64,000 nt of DNA, taken from NCBI GenBank assembly GCA_016709025.1, contig JADJEQ010000005.1, positions 62,001 through 126,000 of the forward strand, read 5' to 3'. Shown here one piece after another: positions 44,510-52,698 of the stretch (within the stretch, counting starts at the first letter, position 1; every line of letters starts with the position of its first letter). The position numbers and the translations under genes are program-made. The notes beneath the pieces are model-generated. The model saw nothing but the letters and a program-made list of their open reading frames with translations, had not been told where the DNA came from and searched no databases. Origin of the DNA: Bacteroidales bacterium (lineage in GTDB: Bacteria; Bacteroidota; Bacteroidia; Bacteroidales; Lentimicrobiaceae).

Positions 44510-45637
44510 ATGATATTACTCATATTCCTGAGGAGGATCTACCTGCTGCCTGTAGCTTTGCTCTTATTCTCATGCAATTCATCTTCTTTGAATGAATACT
44601 CAGGCAACGATTTAGCCATTGCAAGGCATGGACGCACTTTGGTTAAAGATAATGCCATTGAATTAATCAGTTCAGCTTCATATGCGGAGTTTCAGTTCAA
44701 GGGAGATGTCTGCAATGTGATGCTCAGCAATACAGCAGCTGCCGGCGATTATAATTTTGCTGCGATAGAACTTGATGGTAACTATCTTCAAAGAATAAAA
44801 GTTGAAAGTAATGTTCCACAATCATTTACTTTCAGGCCGGAAAAAGAAGCAGACTGGCATACGGTGCGCATTTATAAAGCTACTGAAGCGGCAAATGGTC
44901 TGGTTGTCTTTCATGGTGTGCAGGCCTCAGAAATTCAGGCCATTACAGCCAATCAGGATGTAAAAATTGAGTTTATCGGCAACAGCATCACCTGTGGCAT
45001 GGGCAATGATGCCGGTGAGGTTCCCTGCGGCAGGAACAAATGGTACGATCAGCACAATGCATACTGGAGTTATGCAGCCATCACCTCCCGGTCACTCAGT
45101 GCTGACTTTATGCTGAGTTCGGTAAGCGGAGCCGGCATTTACCGCAACTGGAACAGCGATGGACCAACCCTTCCCCGCTTGTATGAATCAGCTTACCTGC
45201 AGGTCGACAGTCTGATAAAATGGGATTTCAGCGCCTGGATTCCGGATGTTGTGGTGGTCGCCCTGGGCACCAACGACCTGAGCGATGGGGATGGTGAAAC
45301 CCCGAGACTTCCCTTCGATTCAACTGCATTTATTTATGAATATGCAGGGTTTATCTCAACCATTTACAGCCATTACCCTGATGCCAGATTTGTTCTGCTT
45401 TCCAGCCCCATGATTCCTGCAGTAAAATCCGACCTGCTCCTGAAATGTCTTGAGTCTGTCAAAAAGTTATCGGAGCTTCAGCATCCAACACAGAAGGAAA
45501 TCAGTGTTTTTCGGTTTGATAGTGTAACATCCTCAGGTTGTTCGGGTCATCCAACCATCGCAGAGCACAAGCAAATGGCAGACCAGCTGATTCCGTTTAT
45601 GAAAAGTGGAAAGTTGAAAGTGAAAAGTGAAAAGTGA
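44510..45637 (+). CDS. CE2-type acetyl-esterase lipoprotein (SGNH with N-terminal jelly roll)
   Basis: Lipoprotein esterase of 375 residues, lipobox LLFSC (Cys22). Residues about 30-150 form the small beta-sandwich of carbohydrate esterase family 2 (SASYAEFQFKGDVCNVMLS). The SGNH domain has FIGNSITCGMG (nucleophile Ser159), VVVALGTNDLSDG (Asn-Asp256) and SGCSGHPTIAEHKQMA with His347; in CE2 the last Asp of the triad is often replaced, and here the residue three before His is also not Asp. CE2 enzymes remove acetyl groups from xylo- and manno-oligosaccharides, which fits acetylated glucomannan. The last 10 residues (GKLKVKSEK) are encoded by the GTGAAAAGT simple repeat that follows the gene, so the original end has been replaced or extended by repeat DNA. 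Confidence 0.88.
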   Translation: MILLIFLRRIYLLPVALLLFSCNSSSLNEYSGNDLAIARHGRTLVKDNAIELISSASYAEFQFKGDVCNVMLSNTAAAGDYNFAAIELDGNYLQRIKVESNVPQSFTFRPEKEADWHTVRIYKATEAANGLVVFHGVQASEIQAITANQDVKIEFIGNSITCGMGNDAGEVPCGRNKWYDQHNAYWSYAAITSRSLSADFMLSSVSGAGIYRNWNSDGPTLPRLYESAYLQVDSLIKWDFSAWIPDVVVVALGTNDLSDGDGETPRLPFDSTAFIYEYAGFISTIYSHYPDARFVLLSSPMIPAVKSDLLLKCLESVKKLSELQHPTQKEISVFRFDSVTSSGCSGHPTIAEHKQMADQLIPFMKSGKLKVKSEK

Positions 45638-45780
45638 AAGAGTGACAAAATGTGGAGTGAGAAATGAAAAAGAACCTAACAGGTTTTCTTTTGGTGCCTG
45701 AGCACTTTGTCGAAGGCCAACCTGTTAGGTTTTAAGAAAAATGCACTGTGAAGTGGACAAGAGTGGAAAGTGAAGAAAGT
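45602..45780. repeat. GTGAAAA repeat with AACCTAACAGGTT palindrome, copy 2, carrying a nested REP-like insert
   Basis: Same layout as copy 1: gtgaaaagtgaaaag units, then arms aacctaacaggtt (45673-45685) and aacctgttaggtt (45719-45731), then aagaaaaatgcactgtgaagtgg. The loop is enlarged to 33 bases by a segment 45693-45718 containing gcctgag and tttgtcgaaggc, the CCTGAGC-TTGTCGAAGG type of palindromic repeat seen scattered in many bacteria. The left end overlaps the last codons of the CE2 gene. Confidence 0.8.
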
Positions 45781-45804
45781 GAAAGCATATTACTAAACTA
45801 AAAT

Positions 45805-45827
45805 AACCTTAGCGTCCCGCTAAGGTT
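45805..45827. repeat. Small palindrome AACCTTAGC / GCTAAGGTT
   Basis: A perfect 9-bp stem (45805-45813 with 45819-45827) and 5-base loop gtccc, without a T run. It is a third type of palindrome within 220 bases. The remaining sequence up to 46108 holds no gene that I can support. Confidence 0.6.
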
Positions 45828-46108
45828 CAACCAGAATACCAAAACCCTTTATCGTTCCTACCAGAGAAATCTGACGATGGGTATAACCGAAATCCAGGTG
45901 TCAGGAATAATTTTCAATCAAATCGGAAATTCGGAAATTGGATATTGAGACGCAACTTTCTGAAAATCAATCAAACTTTATTGCTTCTTTAAAACCTCGG
46001 TAGAAAAAACAGCTGCCCCTGATTACGAACCTTATTTTTTCATTTAACGAATGTTGATTCCGAAATACCGCCTTCAATACCTCAATGACTTCCGGCTACC
46101 CGACTCAA

Positions 46109-47580
46109 TTATTGTTTAAGCAGTTTTTTGATAAATGTTTGATTATCAGTTATAAACCTCAGCAAATACATCCCTGGTTTCAAATTACTCAAATCAAGGG
46201 TATTTGCTTCACCATCAATGGAATAAGCGGCAATTTCCCGACCTGAATGATCCGTAATCTGAAGACTGAATTCACCGGTATTATTTTTGAAAACGATGTT
46301 AACCTTATCATTTGCAGGATTGGGGAAAACTGAAATAACCTCAGGCTTTTCTGCAATCGGCTGAAGGGTGGTATTTACCGTAAAATCCAACGGTGTGCCC
46401 CATTCAACACCGTCTTTTTTGTAGTAAACCAAATCCCTTACATGGGCTTCATGGGACCAGCCCCAGGTATAATATGGACCTCCTAAGCCTTTATAACAAA
46501 CATGTTCGTAATAATAAGGATCATAAATAGCTGTGTAACATGTGTCACCTAAATAAATTACGGATCCCCGATGGAACAAGATTAAACTCCCGTAAGTCTT
46601 TGTAACACCGTGTTCACCCGCATACATAAGATTTATAGTATAATGGTCACCCCCCTCTGCCATGCAATTCCGGCAAGATTGTCAAAATCAGGGTCAGTAG
46701 TTATTTTCACTGCTATTGTATCAATGGTAGCATTGAAGTATGTATTGATATCATAGATGTATATGAAGTATTTGGTTTTATTTTCCCAGGTGTTTACGAT
46801 GGTGTCCCCGATTATTTCTTTATCAAGCAAAGTAGCTATATTTTCGGTATAATTTTCGTCATATACCCCACTTTCAACGGATATTGTATGAAGTTCATCG
46901 CCAATATTATGATCATGAACCTGTTTCCAGGTCAGGTTCTGGAAGCCGGTTTCGGGATTATTATAACCGGTAAGTGTAAATTCATCAATCCTGTTCATCT
47001 CAAATCCAAAACGGAAATCCGGAAAATTAAAAAAGTTCAGTGTTTTTACCAATCCATAATTCTTTGAAAGGATAAGATTCATATTATTCACAACATGATC
47101 TATATTTTGTCCTTCACTATTCAATGCCTGAAATGATATGGTTTTTACAGAGTCAATAATACCCAGGATATCTTCAACGCCGACTGAACTAACGCTTGCC
47201 CTGAAACTTAAACCGGTTTCTGTATAACTAATCCATTCTTCATTCAGGGCTGCCCTTGTTTTAATAGTTACTGACTGATCATAAATATTATAAAAGCTCG
47301 TTTCTCCGTCAGGTCGGATGGTTACCCTGTCGCCCATCCAGGATGGCCCCTGAAGATGATAACAACTCCAATCCATCTGCCGTAGATTCTTCAGAAGAAA
47401 GTAGTTTGTATCAGTTCCTGAAATGGTAACAGAATCAACCTGCATAGCATGTAAATCTCCCAATGAACCAATGTATTGGGTAGTCCGTCCAGGCTGCAGT
47501 ACCCGGTAATTCTGTGCATAAAGTGTGACTGTGATGAAATTTGCCAGAATCAACAGAACAAGAAAGGAGGTCGTTTTCAT
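46109..47580 (-). pseudogene. T9SS-sorted secreted protein of unknown function, interrupted by a frameshift at a G6 tract
   Basis: Two frames, 47580-46633 (315 residues, signal peptide ending TLYAQ) and 46663-46109 (184 residues), together correspond end to end to the 489-residue protein encoded next door at 47820-49289. Shared blocks: YRVL-PG-TT, LKNL-QMD, GPSWMGDR, RPDGETSF, HDHN-GDELHT, YYKGLGGPYY-like, LVYYKKDGVEWG-PLDFTVNTTL and a type A T9SS C-terminal domain (VFPNPANDKVNI, GMYLLRF). The first frame runs off into a stop just after the tract of six G on the coding strand (46650-46655); seven G would restore one continuous frame. This is a broken gene, a slippage-controlled gene or a sequencing error. 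No catalytic motif or known domain is visible. Confidence 0.8.
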
Positions 47581-47819
47581 ATTTATAAATTTGGATTTTC
47601 TTTTTAACAGGAATATTAGTTACTTCTGATAAAAAGTCGGAATACGCAATGAATTGAAGTGAAGAATAAAATACAAGTTGAAAACCTTCTAATCTTAAAT
47701 CAATATATATCAAAGACAATCGAAAACAAATTTACCCTTATCCCGGAATGAAATATTTTTCATTCGATATATAATACTGCAATGATTTTACGTGAAATGT
47801 TTAATTTGCCTGATCAGTT

Positions 47820-49289
47820 TTATAATTTCACAATCTTTCTGATGACATTTTGATTTTCTGAAGTAAATCTGAACAGGTAGATTCCAGGCTTCAGATTTTG
47901 AATGTTTATTTGGGATTCTTTAGCATTTAACGGATAGTTCCCGGTTTCCACTCCATGACTGTCTATTATTGTCATGAACGAAGATTTGTTAAGTATACTG
48001 AGTTTAATATTAACCAGATCTGTTGCCGGATTCGGAAAAACCGAAACAAGTTCAGGTTCGGTTTCAATCGGTTTTAGTGTTGTATTTACAGTAAAATCAA
48101 GCGGGAAGCCCCATTCAACTCCGTCTTTTTTATAATAGACCAATTGGTTGGAGCACTCATCGAATCCGAAATACTCAGAATAGTATGGCCCACCCAGCCC
48201 CTTGTAATATTCCTGATCAGGAAAGCAGTTATCGAAAATAGGGTGATGATAACAGGAATCATAATAAGAGGGTTCTACAGTGCCGCTGCCTCCCATCTGT
48301 GCCTTTATAATTCCATGAAAACCATCTTTCAAAAGTGTTGTGGTGAAGTATTCTGAATTCTCAACCTCCATTGCCATTCCCGGTAGCTGATCAAAACCGG
48401 AATTCGAATAGATTTTCTGTAAAAGCGTATCAATGTTTGCAGAAAATGTATTATTCCCATAGCCGTTAATCATTACTTTAATCCGTTTTTCCCAGTAATA
48501 GAAAATCGTGTCACCATCAATGGATTTTTCCAACAGACGTGAAAGAGTTTCCACTCTCAAGGAATAGGAAATATCACTGTAGATTTCAACCGTATGCAAT
48601 TCATCACCCGGATTATGGTCGTGAATCTCTTTCCAGGTCAGGTTTTGTATACCTGAAATTGGATTGTCCATGCCAATTAAATGGCACTCTCCGGCAGTTT
48701 GTCTGGTTAACCCAAGCCCAACCTCAGGAAAACTATAAAAATTAAAGGTCGTGATAATTCCATTGTTCTTTGATAGTTTGATTTGCATCCAGTTGATCAT
48801 ACTGGAAATATTCAACCCATCGGGGCTGACGGCCTGGAATGAAATGGTTTTTACTGAGTCGGTGACACCCAGAAAAGTTTCTGTTCCCAGTGAAGCAACA
48901 GTCGCCCGGAAATTTATCAGGGGATTGGTATAGCACATCCATTCTTCACCAACAGGAGCCTGAGTTTTTATTGCAATTTCTTCATTCCAGCCATTGAAAA
49001 AACTGGTTTCTCCATCAGGTCGGACAATGATCCTGTCACCCATCCAGGATGGTCCGTCTGTATGGAAACAATCAAAATCCATTTGCTGGAGATTTTTCAA
49101 CAGATGAAAGATGGTGTCTGTGCCTTGGATACTCACAGAATCAACACGCATACCGAAATAAAGATCACTATAAATACTGTAAAATGTAGTTTGCTCAGGC
49201 TTTAGTACCCGATAGTTTTGCGAATTTCCGGTACTGAATGAAGCTATAAAAAGTAGCATTGAAATTGCACAGATAGCCCTGGTTTTCAT
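47820..49289 (-). CDS. T9SS-sorted secreted protein of unknown function
   Basis: Secreted protein of 489 residues with signal peptide ending FSTGNSQ (about 24) and a type A T9SS C-terminal sorting domain in the last 75 residues (VSVFPNPATDLVNIKL, GIYLFRFTSENQ, IRKIVKL). The body is beta-rich with conserved GPSWMGDRIIVRPDGETSFF, DSVKTISFQA, LTWKEIHDHNPGDELHTV and LVYYKKDGVEWGFPLDFTVNT, the same blocks as in the frameshifted paralogue 239 bases downstream. No enzyme or binding family is recognised; the role outside the cell is unknown. A -7-like box lies 19 bases upstream of the start codon. Confidence 0.85.
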   Translation of the reverse strand: MKTRAICAISMLLFIASFSTGNSQNYRVLKPEQTTFYSIYSDLYFGMRVDSVSIQGTDTIFHLLKNLQQMDFDCFHTDGPSWMGDRIIVRPDGETSFFNGWNEEIAIKTQAPVGEEWMCYTNPLINFRATVASLGTETFLGVTDSVKTISFQAVSPDGLNISSMINWMQIKLSKNNGIITTFNFYSFPEVGLGLTRQTAGECHLIGMDNPISGIQNLTWKEIHDHNPGDELHTVEIYSDISYSLRVETLSRLLEKSIDGDTIFYYWEKRIKVMINGYGNNTFSANIDTLLQKIYSNSGFDQLPGMAMEVENSEYFTTTLLKDGFHGIIKAQMGGSGTVEPSYYDSCYHHPIFDNCFPDQEYYKGLGGPYYSEYFGFDECSNQLVYYKKDGVEWGFPLDFTVNTTLKPIETEPELVSVFPNPATDLVNIKLSILNKSSFMTIIDSHGVETGNYPLNAKESQINIQNLKPGIYLFRFTSENQNVIRKIVKL

Positions 49290-49307
49290 AATGGAAATGA
49301 TTATTTA

Positions 49308-49315
49308 CAAATATA
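49308..49315 (-). promoter_or_regulatory. -7-like promoter box (TATATTTG) for the T9SS-sorted protein
   Basis: The plus strand reads caaatata, i.e. TATATTTG on the minus strand, ending 18 bases before the start codon at 49289. No -33 element is clear. The short leader matches the spacing at the two plus-strand boxes 50234-50241 and 51355-51362. Confidence 0.45.
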
Positions 49316-49368
49316 GCTAGATAAAGAACCTAAACATCGTTTTTTATCAAATATGTTAGCAAGTGAGG

Positions 49369-49502
49369 CTCAATTTGAGGCTGAGGCTGAACCTGAGGTT
49401 GAGATTGAGGTTTAGGTTGAGATTGAGATTTAGATTGATATTTAATGTATTTAGCTTAAGCGGTTCTTAACCTTAACCTTAACCTTAACCTTAACCTTAA
49501 CC
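49369..49502. repeat. TTGAGG/CTGAGG-type repeats and (TTAACC)6
   Basis: Between two divergent genes, 49369-49435 is made of irregular 6-base units such as gaggct, gaggtt, gagatt. After a short spacer follow six exact TTAACC units (49467-49502). The two parts are roughly complementary in character (TGAGGTTGAG against TTAACC), but do not pair as an exact stem. No gene is present in 49290-49624. Confidence 0.85.
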
Positions 49503-49624
49503 TTCTCTTCATAGATATACCTGATAATGTTAAAGTTATGTTAAAGATGTCAATCCGGTGGACGGAAGTATGTGTTTATTGTTAATATCTCAATTCATAC
49601 ATTCATTCATTAAAACCATTGAAC

Positions 49625-50083
49625 ATGAAAAAGATGATTTACGCGGTTACCGCGGGAATATTGTTTTCCTTATTGCTTGCCCCGTCAGTGCTCAGGGCAC
49701 AATCAGAATTGTATACACAGGGTACAGTCTGGGAAATGACATTTGTGAAAATTAAAGCCAATATGGGTGAGGATTACCTGAAAGGTTTGAGTAAAACGTG
49801 GAAAGCATCCATGGATTTACTCGTTAAGGAAAAACTGATCAAATCATACAAAATTCTGATGGGCTCAGCTTCGAACAAGTCAGATTTTGATTTATTGCTG
49901 ATGATCGAGAGTGAGAATCTGGGCTCATTTGATCCCGATCCGGTCAGGGATAAGAAAATAGCCGATCTCGATAAAAAGATTATGGATGGCATGGGTGACG
50001 AGTATAAAAAAACCATTGTAAACTATGAAACCCTGCGTGAAATTACAGGTAATAAAATCATGCGTGAAATTTTTCTGAAATAG
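49625..50083 (+). CDS. Small secreted protein of unknown function
   Basis: Secreted protein of 152 residues. I use ATG 49625 (MKKMIYAVTAGILF), which gives a clean signal peptide ending VLRAQ; an in-frame TTG two codons upstream is not needed. The mature part (LYTQGTVWEMTFVKIKANMGEDYLKGL, then SYKILMGSASNKSDFDLLLMIE) has the strand-helix pattern and the opening VWEMTFVKIK strand of dimeric alpha/beta-barrel (ABM/NIPSNAP-like) proteins. This is a fold guess only. It stands alone between a repeat region and the desaturase gene. Confidence 0.75.
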   Translation: MKKMIYAVTAGILFSLLLAPSVLRAQSELYTQGTVWEMTFVKIKANMGEDYLKGLSKTWKASMDLLVKEKLIKSYKILMGSASNKSDFDLLLMIESENLGSFDPDPVRDKKIADLDKKIMDGMGDEYKKTIVNYETLREITGNKIMREIFLK

Positions 50084-50233
50084 TTTTAATCCTGGTTGCC
50101 GGAAGATAACACCATCTATTTTCATCGGAATTCATTAAGCCGTAAGACCTGAATTATATCCGGTTAGCCGGCTTTTCTCTTTTCTACAACGCAACAATTA
50201 GCTGATATACTGCATAATCACCTGTTTTATGCT

Positions 50234-50241
50234 TATCTTTG
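50234..50241 (+). promoter_or_regulatory. -7-like promoter box (TATCTTTG) for the desaturase
   Basis: tatctttg matches TAnnTTTG and ends 11 bases before ATG 50253. It overlaps the in-frame upstream ATG at 50229, which argues for 50253 as the true start. No -33 match at normal spacing. Confidence 0.45.
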
Positions 50242-50252
50242 CAGAAAAAAAG

Positions 50253-51257
50253 ATGACCATCAAACCAACTATACCCGGTTCCGAAAAATCGCTGCTCAAG
50301 CTTATTACGAACTACAAAAGGCCCTCCCTCAGAAGCAGTGGCTGGCAATTGATCAACACGCTTGTACCCTACATAGCCCTTTGGATTGCGATGGCTTACC
50401 TTATTACCATCTCCTGGTGGCTGGTACTTCCTCTATCCATTGTAGCTGCCGGCTTTACTGTCAGGCTTTTTATTATTTTCCACGATTGTGGTCATGGTGC
50501 CTTTTTTGAATCAAAAAGGGCCAACGACATAGTCGGTATAATCCTTGGCATACTTACCTTCACACCGTATCACCGCTGGCATCACGCACATCTGATCCAT
50601 CACCGCACTGCCGGAAATCTTGATAAACGCGGGGTTGGTGATGTATGGACACTCACTGTTGAAGAGTATAAAAGCCGGACTCCATTTAAAAGGTTTGTCT
50701 ACCGGGTTTATCGCAATCCGTTCATCATGTTCGGATTAGGTGCAGGACTTGTATTTCTGGTTACAAACCGGTTTACCCGAAGGGGCTTTAGCTGGAAGGA
50801 ACGAATCAGTGTTTATGTTACGAATCTTGGTTTGGCTGCCCTGGCTACCGGTATTAGTTTATTGATCGGCTTCGAATCATACCTGCTGATTCAATTGCCA
50901 ACCATGTATTTTGCGGCTACTGCCGGTGTTTTCCTTTTTTATGTTCAGCATCAGTTTCCTGACGTTCACTGGTATCGCGACGAAGAATGGGATTACAGCA
51001 CCGTTGCCATCAACGGCGCATCCTACCTTAAACTGCCAAAAGTTTTGCAATGGTTTTCGGGAAACATTGGGTTTCATCATATCCATCACCTGAGTTCAAA
51101 AATCCCCAACTACAAGCTGGAGAAATGTCACAGGGAAAATGAAGCCTTCCAGAGGGTAAATCCTGTAACCTTTCTAACAAGTATGAAGTCTCTGAGACTG
51201 CGTTTGTGGGATGAAAAGCGGAGGCAACTGGTAACTTACCTGCAGGCAGCAGGGTAA
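50253..51257 (+). CDS. Membrane fatty acid desaturase (di-iron, DesA/Delta12-like)
   Basis: Integral membrane acyl-lipid desaturase of 334 residues. The three histidine boxes that bind the two irons are intact: HDCGHG (77-82), HRWHHAHLIHH (107-117) and HHIHH (275-279). Four to six hydrophobic segments surround them (IALWIAMAYLITISWWLVLPLSI-type, near 40-65, and others near 160-220). It introduces a double bond into membrane fatty acids and needs O2 and an electron donor; the b-type cytochrome encoded 550 bases downstream could be related but this is not shown. The start at 50253 is preferred to 50229 because a TATCTTTG box overlaps the latter. The bond position cannot be predicted. Confidence 0.92.
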   Translation: MTIKPTIPGSEKSLLKLITNYKRPSLRSSGWQLINTLVPYIALWIAMAYLITISWWLVLPLSIVAAGFTVRLFIIFHDCGHGAFFESKRANDIVGIILGILTFTPYHRWHHAHLIHHRTAGNLDKRGVGDVWTLTVEEYKSRTPFKRFVYRVYRNPFIMFGLGAGLVFLVTNRFTRRGFSWKERISVYVTNLGLAALATGISLLIGFESYLLIQLPTMYFAATAGVFLFYVQHQFPDVHWYRDEEWDYSTVAINGASYLKLPKVLQWFSGNIGFHHIHHLSSKIPNYKLEKCHRENEAFQRVNPVTFLTSMKSLRLRLWDEKRRQLVTYLQAAG

Positions 51258-51354
51258 ACGCACATTCACCGGCACCGCAATCTCAATTCTTCCGTGCCAA
51301 ACATTTCAGAAAGTATTCTTTATTAACCGGGCAGCACGGTTCAGGTTTTTGATG

Positions 51355-51362
51355 TATATTTG
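51355..51362 (+). promoter_or_regulatory. -7-like promoter box (TATATTTG)
   Basis: tatatttg matches TAnnTTTG and ends 15 bases before ATG 51378 of the small exported protein. No clear -33 element. Confidence 0.4.
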
Positions 51363-51377
51363 GTTTTCTATACCGGT

Positions 51378-51665
51378 ATGAAAAAAATCTTCTATTTTCT
51401 GCTTTTAATCATCACACTGCAAATGAGTTTTGATGAAACTCTCTCGCATTTTGATCTGTCCGGACATGTTGACCTGAAGGGAAATTCCACCTTTGCCTCT
51501 ATAAATTTTCATCTGCAGAAATGCCATGATCACTTTTGGGTTGTTTCTGATATTTCTGATTTGATATGCTGTCGGGATCAAATCTCATCTTCTGCCAATA
51601 TTCCTGAACATTTTATTCTGCCTGATGTTGCCCTCACCATCTGGCAACCTCCCAAAATTCTGTAA
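51378..51665 (+). CDS. Small exported protein with three cysteines, unknown
   Basis: A 95-residue frame starting MKKIFYFLLLIITLQMS, a good export signal, followed by about 75 residues with Cys in FHLQKCHDHFW and a vicinal pair in DLICCRDQ. I recognise no family. Support comes from the signal-like start, a TATATTTG box 15 bases upstream and the position before a cytochrome b gene on the same strand. The length of 95 residues makes chance less likely but not excluded. The gap to the cytochrome start is 144 bases. Confidence 0.5.
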   Translation: MKKIFYFLLLIITLQMSFDETLSHFDLSGHVDLKGNSTFASINFHLQKCHDHFWVVSDISDLICCRDQISSSANIPEHFILPDVALTIWQPPKIL

Positions 51666-51809
51666 CAATAAACAACTGACCATCTGTTTTATCAGATATG
51701 GTTAGTGGTCCATGATTGTCTATTTTCAGATCAGACATTAATAAATTTCTTAAACTTCAGATATTCAGAGGAAGTTAGCTTTCTCAGATTGTCAAAAACA
51801 ATAATTATT

Positions 51810-52553
51810 ATGGAAAAGGAATTGAAGACTTATGTATGGGGAATTCCCACCAGATTGTTCCATTGGATGATGGTGGTTTCATTGGTTGGTGCTTACATAG
51901 CTGAAGAGGATTACCTCACATTGCATGTGGCATTTGGTTACACAGCAGGAATTCTTATTTTTTTCCGGCTTATATGGGGCATTGTCGGGCCAAAATATTC
52001 TCATTTCAGAGATTTTCCGATGAGTATAAAATCTATAACCGGTTTTATCAAAGGGCTGGGAAAGACCGGAAAAGTATATGCAGGACACAATCCTCCGGCT
52101 TCAGTCGTAATGCTGGGGATCATGCTCATGGTTGTTCTGGTTGCCATTTCAGGAATGCTTACACTGAGCCAGGAGGGCGGCCAGGGACTATTAAAATCAT
52201 TAACACTGCCCTCAGGAATTGAATTTAAAGAGATTCATGAAGTCTTCGTACAGATATTGATCGGCCTTACAATTCTCCATCTGCTCGGAATAATCTCCGA
52301 TTTGATATTGCATAAGTCAGCCAGTGTCCTGAAATCGATGTTTACCGGATACAAAACCGGGATTGAAGAAGAGAATGCAGGAATGAACGGGTTTCAAAAG
52401 TTTTTTTCATTTGTCTGGATCATAGCCCCATTGGTTGCATTCTATCTGACCATTACAGGGCCTCCGATTCTGTTGAAGGACGATGAAGGAGAAGATGGAA
52501 CAACCGAAATGGTTGATGAAGAAGGCGAAGGAGAAGAGGGGGAAGAGGATTGA
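51810..52553 (+). CDS. Cytochrome b561 / Ni,Fe-hydrogenase cytochrome-b-like membrane protein with acidic tail
   Basis: Integral membrane b-type cytochrome of 247 residues from ATG 51810 (MEKELKTYVWGIPTRLFHW); the open frame extends 35 codons upstream but without family match. Family features: WGIPTRLFHWMM with a heme-ligand His, LTLHVAFGYTAGILIFFRLIWG, GHNPPASVVMLGIMLMV, HEVFVQILIGLTILHLLG, and a fourth helix. Several His in these helices fit two hemes b. It shuttles electrons between the quinone pool or a periplasmic donor and a partner; soluble cytochromes c or catalases are usual partners. The C terminus (DDEGEDGTTEMVDEEGEGEEGEED region) is strongly acidic and unusual. It converges on the multiheme operon at 52.7-63.0 kb, which may be functionally linked. 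Confidence 0.88.
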   Translation: MEKELKTYVWGIPTRLFHWMMVVSLVGAYIAEEDYLTLHVAFGYTAGILIFFRLIWGIVGPKYSHFRDFPMSIKSITGFIKGLGKTGKVYAGHNPPASVVMLGIMLMVVLVAISGMLTLSQEGGQGLLKSLTLPSGIEFKEIHEVFVQILIGLTILHLLGIISDLILHKSASVLKSMFTGYKTGIEEENAGMNGFQKFFSFVWIIAPLVAFYLTITGPPILLKDDEGEDGTTEMVDEEGEGEEGEED

Positions 52554-52585
52554 ACAGATAATTTAGTAAAATAGTTGTTAATCTG

Positions 52586-52616
52586 AACCGGCGGCAAAAA
52601 ATGTCGCCGGTTTTAT
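52586..52616 (+). terminator. Intrinsic terminator after the cytochrome b gene
   Basis: An 11-bp stem with one G-T wobble (52586-52596 with 52602-52612), loop of five A, followed by TTATTA. It lies 32 bases after the stop codon. On the minus strand there is no T run, so it serves the plus-strand gene. Confidence 0.8.
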
Positions 52617-52698
52617 TATGATAGCTTAACTTGATTATAAAAACCGGAATTCCTCCATCAGCCTGAAAATTTCCAGCTTCGTTATGCGAAAAATATTG

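Noticed and set aside
49467..49502. Telomere of a linear replicon
   Set aside because: Only six TTAACC units, inside the chromosome-like sequence with genes on both sides.
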